This document shows positions 33,396 to 39,826 of a DNA stretch of 39,826 nt, piece after piece. A program made the position numbers and the translations under genes. The notes beneath the pieces are model-generated. The model was not told the origin of the DNA. It was given only the letters and a program-made list of their open reading frames with translations, and searched no databases. Source of the DNA: an uncultured Chloroflexota bacterium (GTDB taxonomy: Bacteria > Chloroflexota > Anaerolineae > Promineifilales > Promineifilaceae); contig CAADGU010000343.1 in the NCBI GenBank assembly GCA_900696625.1, forward strand, positions 1 through 39,826. The letters are read 5' to 3'. How positions within the stretch are numbered: position 1 is the stretch's first letter; the number at the start of each line of letters is the position of its first letter.

Positions 33396-35429
33396 CTTTA
33401 TTGCCTGTTGCCAGGCAGCTTGCACTTCAGTTTCGGGCAAATTGGCCGCCAGCAGGTGGCCGAGCAGAGCGCCGCAGTCACGACAGAATTGTTCGCTGTC
33501 GGTAGTGGTGATGGGGGTAACAGGGGGCCGGCCGTACCTGCCGTCTACCGATGGCCCCTTTCCTACCGCCAGCACCAACACCACATCGTGCAGCAGCGCC
33601 TTCATCCCGGCCACATGCACATTCAAGTGGCTTTCCGAGTAAACCACATAGCGATTGACCAGCCGGAAATTGGCCCGCTGCAAGGCGATGGTCAACGCCG
33701 CCCACGCCTTAGGATTCCAGTGGTGAAAGGTGAAGATGAGGCGGCCGTCTCCGTCCTGACGGCCGTCTCCGTCCTGACGGCCGTCTGCCCCCAACACCCG
33801 CGCACACTCCCCAAAAATCTGGCTCAAAATCTCGGTATAACGGCTTTCCCGATCTAACCGGTGCGGGTCAACGGCCGAAAGCTGCGCATCATAGGCCCAA
33901 TCCACCGTGTCTGGCAGCAGTTGGCGCAGCCAGACGCGGAAAAAGGCAGCCAGATCGCTGTATTGAATGCTGTCAAAATAAGGCGGGTCTGTGACCACAA
34001 AATCCACACTGCCATCTGGCAAATCTAATCGGGCTGACGACCCTTGCCGCAGCCAGAATTTGCGCCGGTCATCCGGCCGAATCTGGTCAAATTCAGCCAC
34101 TTCCGTCCCGGCATCTCGCTCGCCCGAAATCTCCACAAAACCGTCTTGTTGTGGCCGCCTCTCAGTCCCAATGGGCTGCCTTCCAGAGGGTACCATCTGT
34201 CTTTCGCGCGGGGCTTGCGCCCAGACACGGCCGTTTACCAGCCGCGTATGAAACAGCCGTTGCAGCGTGCCGGAGGCTTTGTCCGGGTACAAGGGGTTGT
34301 TTTCGACGGCCGTGTGTGGAAACGAATAGGCATGATGGGAAAAGGTGTGCCGCACCGCGCCGGGCCGCCGCTGATTTTTGCCTTTGTAGCCGCACAACAT
34401 CGAATTAAATTCCAGCGACGTGGAAACCAGCAGCGCCAGATTTAGCCGCACGGCCGGGGCAAAATCCGGCAGCAGCCGGATGGCTTGCGCCAGGTAAAGC
34501 AACTGGCGGCTGGAAAACAAATCCAGGTAATTGTTCACCCCATGCACCGCCAATTGGCGCGATTTCCGCCCCGGTTCCACCGTAAAATCAGACCGGGTGA
34601 AGGCCAATCCCTCTCGCTGCCGATCCGCCGCCGCCAGCGTTTCGCGGTCGGCGGCGTCTGGCGTTTTGAAGAAGAGATCGCCACCGCCGCCGTTTTGCCC
34701 CACCACCACCAACGGCACGTACCGCCGCCAATAGGGAATCGTCAGGTCATCGCTCACCGGCGAGCGACGGCCGCGCCCCCAGGTATTGCCCTTTTCCAGC
34801 AGCGGCAAACCGTCGGCTGCCGGTTGGCAGTGGTGAGGTTCGTCCCCCCGCATCACCGCCTGGCACTCCGGGCACAGCCGGATGACTGAGCCATCATTGC
34901 CTATGCGCAAGGTTAGCGAATCTACGACGATGACGGCCGTGCCATTCACCCACCGCCGCGCCCCGTAAATGACAAAACGCAGCGGCGTCCGCTGACCCGT
35001 TTCAGGATGGGTGGTTAGAAAAAACGGCGCGAGTTTGGCCTGCATCGTCCCGTAAAATTGAGCAAATGCCTCTTCCAATTCCGCCAACGACACATCGGTC
35101 AACGTGGCCCGCGCTTGCAGCACCGGGATGGGGTCTAAATCCGCGCCCAACACATTCGCCCCCAGGCGGATCGCTTCGTGCAGGGTGGTCCCCCCGCCCA
35201 TCATGGGGTCGAGAATGACCCGCCCTTCCAGGCCGCCAGGTGCGTAGTAATCTTGCACGGCCGTGTCCGTCACCAGCCCCTTCAAAATCAGGCGAAAGGT
35301 GCTGCCACAGCGCCGCGCCCACCATTTGTGCAGATAGCTGTTGGGGCGGTAATAATGTTTGTTATACGCTTCCAATTTTGCCATCTGGCTGGCAAAGGTT
35401 TCGTCGAAGTGGGCGTCTATGGGGTACAT
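33393..35429 (-). CDS. Adenine-specific DNA methylase with Zn ribbon (COG1743/DUF1156-like)
   Basis: This 678-residue protein has the SAM motif I-like VILDPMMGGGTTLHEAIRLG near 71-90, an N-terminal HKWWARRCGSTFRLIL segment, a Zn-ribbon pattern (CPECQAVMRGDEPHHC) and the catalytic VVTDPPYFDSIQYSD near 477-491. Such proteins methylate adenine N6 in DNA; the recognised sequence is unknown. Full DUF1156 proteins are often longer and sit beside defence genes, but no nuclease or ATPase partner is present here. A 6-residue repeat (DGRQDG) comes from an 18-bp tandem repeat that contains ACGGCCGT. There is no clear Shine-Dalgarno before ATG 35429. Confidence 0.8.
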   Translation of the reverse strand: MYPIDAHFDETFASQMAKLEAYNKHYYRPNSYLHKWWARRCGSTFRLILKGLVTDTAVQDYYAPGGLEGRVILDPMMGGGTTLHEAIRLGANVLGADLDPIPVLQARATLTDVSLAELEEAFAQFYGTMQAKLAPFFLTTHPETGQRTPLRFVIYGARRWVNGTAVIVVDSLTLRIGNDGSVIRLCPECQAVMRGDEPHHCQPAADGLPLLEKGNTWGRGRRSPVSDDLTIPYWRRYVPLVVVGQNGGGGDLFFKTPDAADRETLAAADRQREGLAFTRSDFTVEPGRKSRQLAVHGVNNYLDLFSSRQLLYLAQAIRLLPDFAPAVRLNLALLVSTSLEFNSMLCGYKGKNQRRPGAVRHTFSHHAYSFPHTAVENNPLYPDKASGTLQRLFHTRLVNGRVWAQAPRERQMVPSGRQPIGTERRPQQDGFVEISGERDAGTEVAEFDQIRPDDRRKFWLRQGSSARLDLPDGSVDFVVTDPPYFDSIQYSDLAAFFRVWLRQLLPDTVDWAYDAQLSAVDPHRLDRESRYTEILSQIFGECARVLGADGRQDGDGRQDGDGRLIFTFHHWNPKAWAALTIALQRANFRLVNRYVVYSESHLNVHVAGMKALLHDVVLVLAVGKGPSVDGRYGRPPVTPITTTDSEQFCRDCGALLGHLLAANLPETEVQAAWQQAIK
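33741..33785 (-). repeat. 18-bp tandem repeat inside the methylase gene
   Basis: GGCCGTCTCCGTCCTGAC is repeated two and a half times, keeping the frame and giving DGRQDG repeats. Two of the three GGCCGT cores extend to full ACGGCCGT octamers (33759, 33777). Confidence 0.85.
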
Positions 35430-35432
35430 GGG

Positions 35433-35535
35433 GGGAGATTGAGTAATTGGGTAATTGGGTAATTGGGAGATTGGAGAATGGGAGATTAGAGATTAGCGGA
35501 CATACTCAATCTCTAATCTCCAATCTCTGATTCTC
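35433..35535. repeat. Fold-back array mixing AATTGGGT and GAGATT units
   Basis: GTAATTGGGTAATTGGGAGA and GAGATTAGAGATTAG are followed by CAATCTCTAATCTCCAATCT. It lies between dusB and the methylase and includes the last codons and stop of dusB (QRLEIRD). Confidence 0.85.
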
Positions 35536-36489
35536 TATTTCTGCGAGATATTGTTCAAATTCAGCCAACGCCGTAGCCGTTAATAAGGTGGGCAGCAGGG
35601 CTTCTAATTCGGGAAAACCGGCGGCGTATTGTTTGAGGTGTTTGCGGAATTGCCGCAAGCCATAGCTTTCGCCGTAGTAACGGGCCATTTCGTGGGCGTG
35701 GCGGCGCACGGCCGTGACCACATCCGCCAGCCCCACATCCTCCCGACTGCGGCGGGCAAATATCCAGGGGTTGCCAATGGCCGCCCGGCCAATCATCACC
35801 GCGTCACAGCCGGTGTGTGCCTTCATGCGGTCAATGTCCGCCGGGCTTTGCACGTCACCATTGCCGATGACGGGCACGGAAACCGTTTGCTTGAGGCGGG
35901 CAATGGCATCCCAATCGGCACGGCCGTCATACTTTTGGGATTTGGTACGGCCGTGCATGGCAATCAGCGCCGCGCCGTTTTCCGCCATAATCCGGGCAAT
36001 CTCCAGGTAATTTTGCTGCGTGGCATCCCAACCCAGCCGAATTTTGCCCGTCACCGGTACCGGCAAATGGGTAGAAAGCAAACGAAACGTCTCCGCCACC
36101 AGTGCTGGCTGCGGCATCATGCCCACACCCGCGCCACGCCCGCTCACCTTGCGCGTAGAGCAGCCCATGTTCACATCAATCACATCTGGCCCCCAGGCCA
36201 CAATGCGCTGCGCCGCCTGCAAAATAAGGCGGGCGTCATTGCCAAAAATCTGAAACACCATCGGCCGTTCGCCCGGCTGTTTATCTAACCTCATGCGGAA
36301 ACGCTCCGCCACCTGCCGCCCCAGCAGCACCTCCACCGGCACAAATTCAGTATAGTGCATGGCCGAACCATAAGCCCGGCACAACGCCCGGTAAGGCACA
36401 TCCGAATACCCGGCCATCGGCGACAGAATTACATCGCCATACACCGGCACATGGCCCACATGAAACAATGGTTTCGGCTCAACCATCAT
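35506..36489 (-). CDS. dusB: tRNA-dihydrouridine synthase (DusB-like)
   Basis: This 327-residue flavoprotein has VILSPMAGYSDVPYRALCR, FVPVEVLLG, FQIFGNDARLILQAAQ, DVIDVNMGCSTRKVSGRGAG with the catalytic Cys, ALIAMHGRTKSQKYDGRADW, VPVIGNGDVQSPAD and AVMIGRAAIGNPWIF. This is the Dus pattern for FMN binding and NADPH-dependent reduction of uridine in tRNA. ATG 36489 overlaps the DUF4013 stop by four bases (ATGA). The C-terminal residues run into a repeat array, so the natural C-terminus may have changed recently. Confidence 0.93.
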   Translation of the reverse strand: MMVEPKPLFHVGHVPVYGDVILSPMAGYSDVPYRALCRAYGSAMHYTEFVPVEVLLGRQVAERFRMRLDKQPGERPMVFQIFGNDARLILQAAQRIVAWGPDVIDVNMGCSTRKVSGRGAGVGMMPQPALVAETFRLLSTHLPVPVTGKIRLGWDATQQNYLEIARIMAENGAALIAMHGRTKSQKYDGRADWDAIARLKQTVSVPVIGNGDVQSPADIDRMKAHTGCDAVMIGRAAIGNPWIFARRSREDVGLADVVTAVRRHAHEMARYYGESYGLRQFRKHLKQYAAGFPELEALLPTLLTATALAEFEQYLAEIENQRLEIRD

Positions 36490-37247
36490 TCCAGCGCCGG
36501 CTCCAGCATCTCGTCGCCCGACCGCATCTGGTTATCGGCGGCAATAAACTGCCCCTGCAAATGGCCGGTGACCATCAACACCAACAGCAACGCGCCGGAC
36601 ACCAGACCAGCATAAATGAAGCCACCAATGCAAGGGATAAAAACCACAATCAGCGCCGGCAGCATCACCAGACTGACGCCCATATACAGGCCAAAGAAGA
36701 TGAGGACAATCAACAGATAATCAGTTGGTTGGGCGCGCACCAGCCGCCACATCTCGGCAAATTGCAGGCAAGAACCAACCGAACCACGCCGGGCAATCTG
36801 AATGCCAAACAGCGGCCAGACCGCATATAACAGCAAACTATACGGCATGACACAGGCAAACATCAGGCCAAACAGGGCGAAAAATTCCGGCGGCGGGGGA
36901 GCGGATGAGGAAGCAAAGGTCTCCGGCTGGCTGGCCGTCAGGGCGATCATCCCGGCAGCCATACAACCCATCAACACAAAAACAGGCAGCATAAAAATGA
37001 AAAAAGCAGCCATAAAACGCAACCCGTCTACAAACAGGCGACCAAAATCATTCCAGTCTGGCAAGAGTGAACCTGCATCGGCTTCGGGCCGGTCTAGGGC
37101 GGCGGCCACATTGCGGGCTACCTGTATCTGGTAGCCATAAATGGCAAAGTTAGCAATAGGAATCGCGCCGATCACGGCCCCTAACAGCAACTTCTTTGTC
37201 CACTCCTTATCTTCGCTGATGTAAGCAAATGCCTTGCCTATGTCCAT
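36486..37247 (-). CDS. DUF4013 membrane protein
   Basis: AAGGAGAACGGCG precedes ATG 37247; the track start at 37370 falls in a repeat region. The 253-residue protein begins MDIGKAFAYISEDKEWTKK, typical of DUF4013, followed by the first helix with GAIPIANFAIYGYQIQVARN and a LPDWNDFGRLFVDGLRF motif. There are about five to six hydrophobic segments (FFIFMLPVFVLMGCMAAGMI; YLLIVLIFFGLYMGVSLVML; GFIYAGLVSGALLLVLMV). The function is unknown. It overlaps dusB by 4 bp, so the two genes are translationally coupled. Confidence 0.85.
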   Translation of the reverse strand: MDIGKAFAYISEDKEWTKKLLLGAVIGAIPIANFAIYGYQIQVARNVAAALDRPEADAGSLLPDWNDFGRLFVDGLRFMAAFFIFMLPVFVLMGCMAAGMIALTASQPETFASSSAPPPPEFFALFGLMFACVMPYSLLLYAVWPLFGIQIARRGSVGSCLQFAEMWRLVRAQPTDYLLIVLIFFGLYMGVSLVMLPALIVVFIPCIGGFIYAGLVSGALLLVLMVTGHLQGQFIAADNQMRSGDEMLEPALE

Positions 37248-37254
37248 CGCCGTT

Positions 37255-37430
37255 CTCCTTCGAAAATGGAGCGCAAGCATCTTGCTCGCTGCGGACAAGG
37301 ATGTCCGCGCTCCAATTTCATTCATCGTGGTGGGCTGCCGCCCGTGTCGTCTCCTGTGTAAATCGGGCATCCTTGCCCGATGAACACCCGGGCAGGGATG
37401 TCCGGGCTACGATTTCCGCTACGAATCGAA
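37255..37430. repeat. Cluster of hairpin repeats with purine/pyrimidine tetraloops
   Basis: At least three hairpins lie in this gap: GCGGACA-AGGA-TGTCCGC inside a larger TGGAGCGC/GCGCTCCA pair, ATCGGGCA-TCCT-TGCCCGAT, and CCCGGGCA-GGGA-TGTCCGGG. All share a C-A stem end, four-base loop and T-G stem end. The region lies between DUF1294 and DUF4013 genes and has no ORF of note. Confidence 0.75.
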
Positions 37431-37503
37431 TCTCTAAACCACTACGTTTGTAATCGAAAATGGAAACGGCGGCAAATCAGGTAACATCTCTTCGCGGATA
37501 TTT

Positions 37504-37962
37504 TCAACCCTGGCCGCCCACCCATGCCCACAAGACGACGTTGGCCAGCATCATCACGGCCGTGACCACCTGATGCCCCACCCCTTCATTTTTGTGCGCC
37601 AGCAGATATTGGGCCGCAAACGCGCCGGCCCAACCACCCCAGAAGGACAACAAATAAAGCGCCCACTCAGCAATACCCGTCACCTTCACTGCCGCTGCCC
37701 GTTTGTCATAGCCGTAGACCACAAAACTGAGGGCGCTCACCCCCACCCAACTGGCAAAAATCCAATTGGCGCGCAGGCTGCCGATCAGCGGCGGCGGCCA
37801 ATTGTTCAGGGTGGCATACACGGCCGTGCCCCACACCAATACCCCCACCGCCAACGACCCCCACTGCAAAAGCCACGACCGCCCGGTAGACGGCCGTCCC
37901 ACAAAGAGAAAAAAGAACGCCAGAATAACCCAGCTTAAACAAAGCGCACTCCAAACGGTCAT
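37504..37962 (-). CDS. DUF1294 small membrane protein
   Basis: ATG 37962 follows GGAGATTGG; the longer track start at 37989 is inside the fold-back array. This 152-residue protein has about four membrane helices. The DUF1294 pattern appears as FVVYGYDKRAA, GIAEWALYLLSFWGGWAGAF and LLAHKNEGV. DUF1294 proteins are often linked to cold-shock domains, but none is present here. The function is unknown. It is transcribed away from the LacI-family gene. Confidence 0.85.
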   Translation of the reverse strand: MTVWSALCLSWVILAFFFLFVGRPSTGRSWLLQWGSLAVGVLVWGTAVYATLNNWPPPLIGSLRANWIFASWVGVSALSFVVYGYDKRAAAVKVTGIAEWALYLLSFWGGWAGAFAAQYLLAHKNEGVGHQVVTAVMMLANVVLWAWVGGQG

Positions 37963-37994
37963 CCAATCTCCAATTACCCAATTAACCAATTACG
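37963..37994. repeat. Short CCAATCTCC/AATTACCC array
   Basis: CCAATCTCCAATTACCCAAT with one further AATTA unit borders the DUF1294 start codon. It combines the two unit types seen in other arrays. Confidence 0.7.
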
Positions 37995-38019
37995 TTCTCC
38001 CCCAAGTTTACCAATTATC

Positions 38020-38071
38020 TTGACAATCCTTGACAATCACGGCCGTATCCCGGAAAATGTAATCGCTTACA
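38020..38071 (+). promoter_or_regulatory. LacI-type operator and likely promoter
   Basis: TGTAATCGCTTACA (38058-38071) is a near-perfect palindrome of the LacI/CcpA operator type (TGTAANCGNTTACA) and ends 15 bases before ATG 38087. Two direct TTGACAATC words (38020, 38030) lie upstream; the second gives a perfect -35 box, but the -10 region (GAAAAT) is weak. This suggests autoregulation by the adjacent regulator. Confidence 0.65.
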
Positions 38072-38086
38072 TTTGTGATAATCAAG

Positions 38087-39118
38087 ATGAATGCAACTAC
38101 CCACCCCACCATCGCCGACGTGGCCCAACGGGCCGGCGTCTCCACCGCCACCGTTAGCCGGGTCATCAACAAGAGCGGCAACGTGACGGCCGATACCATC
38201 GCCCGTGTACAGGCAGCCATTGCCGCCCTGGACTATGCGCCCCACAGCGGCGCCCGTATCCTGGCCAGCCGCCGCGCCCGCACCATTGGCCTGATCACGC
38301 CCACCATTAGCGACCTTTTTTTCACCGACCTGCTGCGTGGTATTGAGCAAACCGTCTACGAACATGAGTACACCCTTCTCATCCACGCCACGCACGGACG
38401 GCCGTATGACGACATCATCCCCATGCTGCCCCTCAACCACCACAACACGGACGGCCTCATCATCTTCACCAACAGCGTAGACGATGCCCGGCTGCAAAAG
38501 CTGCATGCGCGCCATTTCCCACTGGTACTCCTGCACCGCTCCCCACCCGCCGGGACGGCCATGCCCTGCGTGACCTTTGAAAACAAGGATGGCGCATTCC
38601 AGATGACGGCACATCTCATCGCTTGCGGCCACCGGCGCATCGCCTTTGTGTCCGGGCCGGCCGGGAATGAGGATGCCGGGTGGCGGGAGCAGGGCTACCG
38701 GGAGGCGCTGGCGGTGCATGGGCTGGCGGTGGACCCGGCCTTGATTGTACCGGGGGATTTTAACGCGGTGGTGGCGGCTACGGCCGTGACCCACCTCTTG
38801 CATACCCAGCCCAACATAGATGCCATTTTCGCCGCCGACGACGAATCGGCGCGGGGGGCGCTGGCGGCCATCCGGCAAAGTGGGCGGCGCGTACCCCAAG
38901 ATATTGCCCTGGCGGGTTTTGATGATTCGCTGCTCTCGCAATATCTCCACCCGCCGCTGACCACCGTGCGCGCCCCCATCGAAGCCGCCGGGCGCGCCGC
39001 CGCCGCCCAACTCATCCAGCTTATTCACACCGGCCACGCCGACCCCCTCACCTTACTGCCCACCGAACTGGTGATCCGGGAGTCGTGTGGCTGGGTTTTA
39101 GTAAACAGTGAGCAGTAG
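38087..39118 (+). CDS. LacI-family transcriptional regulator
   Basis: The N-terminal helix-turn-helix TIADVAQRAGVSTATVSRVI and hinge helix SGARILASRRARTIGLITP define a LacI-type repressor. The effector domain shows the DLLRGIEQTVYEHEYTLLIH, DGLIIFTNS, VLLHRSPPA, IDAIFAADDESARGALAAI and QDIALAGFDDSLLSQYLHPP segments, typical of sugar-responsive members. ATG 38087 is preferred to GTG 38075. The GH4 glycosidase just downstream makes a beta-glucoside or alpha-galactoside-type sugar the likely inducer. The final codons (VNSEQ) come from a 15-bp direct repeat. Confidence 0.92.
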   Translation: MNATTHPTIADVAQRAGVSTATVSRVINKSGNVTADTIARVQAAIAALDYAPHSGARILASRRARTIGLITPTISDLFFTDLLRGIEQTVYEHEYTLLIHATHGRPYDDIIPMLPLNHHNTDGLIIFTNSVDDARLQKLHARHFPLVLLHRSPPAGTAMPCVTFENKDGAFQMTAHLIACGHRRIAFVSGPAGNEDAGWREQGYREALAVHGLAVDPALIVPGDFNAVVAATAVTHLLHTQPNIDAIFAADDESARGALAAIRQSGRRVPQDIALAGFDDSLLSQYLHPPLTTVRAPIEAAGRAAAAQLIQLIHTGHADPLTLLPTELVIRESCGWVLVNSEQ

Positions 39119-39134
39119 GCAGTAAACAGTGAGC
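39102..39134 (+). repeat. 15-bp direct repeat AGTAAACAGTGAGCA
   Basis: Two copies are separated by GTAGGC or similar; the first contains the last codons and stop of the LacI gene. No fold-back partner is present. Confidence 0.7.
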
Positions 39135-39156
39135 AAACCAAACACGGAGTATAACC

Positions 39157-39826
39157 ATGAAAGTAACCGTCATCGGGGGTGGCAGCAGCTATACCCCGGA
39201 ACTCATTAACGGCTTTTTGGAACGATTAGACAGTTTTCCCCTGACCGAACTGTGGCTGATGGATACTCTGCCAGAGCGATTGGAAATTGTGGGCAAATTT
39301 GCGCAGCGCATGGTGGCAGCCCAGGGCGCGCCCTTTGCCGTGCATCTGACCACCGACCAGCGCGAAGCAGTCAAGAACGCCCAATACGTCACCACCCAAC
39401 TGCGCGTGGGCTGGATGGCCGCCCGCCGCGAGGATGAATATCTGGGACGGCGGCATGGCCTCATCGGCCAGGAGACCACGGGCGTAGGCGGCATGGCCAA
39501 GGCGCTGCGCACCATCCCCGTCATCCTCAACATCGCGCGCGATATGCGCGAACTGGCCGCGCCGGGCGCCCTGCTGGTGAACTTCACCAACCCCGCCGGG
39601 CTGGTGACGGAAGCGCTGGCCCGTTATGCGCCGGACATCACGGCCGTGGGCGTCTGCAACGCACCCATCGGCGCCCAATTAAGCATGCTCAAGAGCATCA
39701 ACGAGGCCGAACATCTGCCCCAGCCCATCACTGCCGACCGCACCCGGCTCAATACATTAGGGCTAAATCACCTCACCTGGCATCGCGGCTTCACCATTGA
39801 CGGCGAAGACGTCTGGCCACGCATCA
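39157..39826 (+). CDS. GH4-family glycosidase (6-phospho-beta-glucosidase/alpha-galactosidase type), partial
   Basis: The frame is open at the right window edge, so it is missing from the ORF track. GGAG precedes ATG 39157. The N-terminus MKVTVIGGGSSYTPELING is the Rossmann NAD-binding start of GH4. It continues ELWLMDTLPERLEIVGKFA, TTDQREAVKNAQYVTTQLRVG, GLIGQETTGVGGMAKALRTI, ALLVNFTNPAGLVTEAL and AVGVCNAPIG (metal-site Cys), then LNTLGLNHLTW. GH4 enzymes need NAD and Mn and use redox-assisted elimination. Which sugar (and whether phosphorylated) cannot be told from 223 residues. Confidence 0.9.
   Translation, partial: MKVTVIGGGSSYTPELINGFLERLDSFPLTELWLMDTLPERLEIVGKFAQRMVAAQGAPFAVHLTTDQREAVKNAQYVTTQLRVGWMAARREDEYLGRRHGLIGQETTGVGGMAKALRTIPVILNIARDMRELAAPGALLVNFTNPAGLVTEALARYAPDITAVGVCNAPIGAQLSMLKSINEAEHLPQPITADRTRLNTLGLNHLTWHRGFTIDGEDVWPRI

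Noticed and set aside
33393-35429. Defence island (DISARM/BREX-like) centred on the methylase
   Set aside because: No helicase, nuclease, ATPase or PglZ-like partner lies nearby; the neighbours are LysM and Dus genes.
38015-39037. 340-residue minus-strand ORF over the LacI gene
   Set aside because: It is a shadow of the LacI-family gene in GC-rich DNA: Gly/Arg-rich, no domain, and the + frame has clear motifs.
1-39826. tRNA, rRNA or known riboswitch
   Set aside because: I saw no cloverleaf with a TTCGA-type T-loop, no rRNA-like stretch and no recognisable riboswitch core; a covariance scan was not possible.

Overview
The window most resembles a chromosome fragment of a Chloroflexota bacterium (Anaerolineae/Caldilineae-like). 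This rests on moderate to high GC, lipoproteins with long Thr/Pro linkers, NBR1-type Ig domains beside glycosidase domains, LysM membrane proteins, a Reg_prop hybrid kinase and a very frequent octamer palindrome, ACGGCCGT. The assignment is inference; there is no rRNA, tRNA or marker gene in the window.

Layout. (1) 1-2050: three copies of the 3' end of an OmpR-type winged-helix regulator gene, all on +, separated by two toxin-antitoxin-like pairs on - (BrnT/CopG-like, and PIN plus partner). (2) 2049-5126: a run of small minus-strand accessory genes (GrpB-like, truncated SRPBCC, YCII-like, VOC/PhnB-like, GNAT, HicB/DinB-like) with no ACGGCCGT at all, which looks acquired. (3) 5549-12711: a plus-strand sulfate-type ABC transport cluster: an ATPase fused to two universal-stress-protein-like domains, a lipoprotein binding protein, CysT and CysW permeases, a Na/Pi-cotransporter-like membrane protein and a tandem UspA protein. 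(4) 12786-18865: EamA exporter and Lrp/AsnC regulator (-), then an M15 carboxypeptidase lipoprotein, a CapA-like lipoprotein and a FFLEELY-like protein (+), then an Rpn-type nuclease (-). (5) 18894-24297 (-): RtcB, a protein with two GH-A-type barrels flanking two NBR1 Ig domains, and an NBR1 plus lysozyme-like protein. (6) 24377-30515 (-): two overlapping hybrid sensor kinase genes, the first with 14 propeller repeats. (7) 30994-35429 (-): two paralogous LysM membrane proteins and a Zn-ribbon DNA methylase. (8) 35506-37962 (-): DusB, DUF4013 and DUF1294 proteins. (9) 38087 to the end (+): a LacI regulator with a LacI-type palindromic operator upstream, then a GH4 glycosidase cut by the window edge.

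Three kinds of non-coding structure stand out. ACGGCCGT occurs about 59 times by hand count, against roughly 0.6 expected for a random 8-mer in a window this size, and it is missing from two long blocks. At least ten spacers carry fold-back arrays built from 7-9 bp units, first in one orientation and then in the other, with unrelated unit sequences but the same architecture. Several families of dispersed hairpin repeats lie next to stop codons. The best candidates for undescribed biology are the ABC-Usp fusion operon, the mosaic regulator-end/TA array, the fold-back arrays and the octamer. All coordinates, alignments and counts were made by eye.
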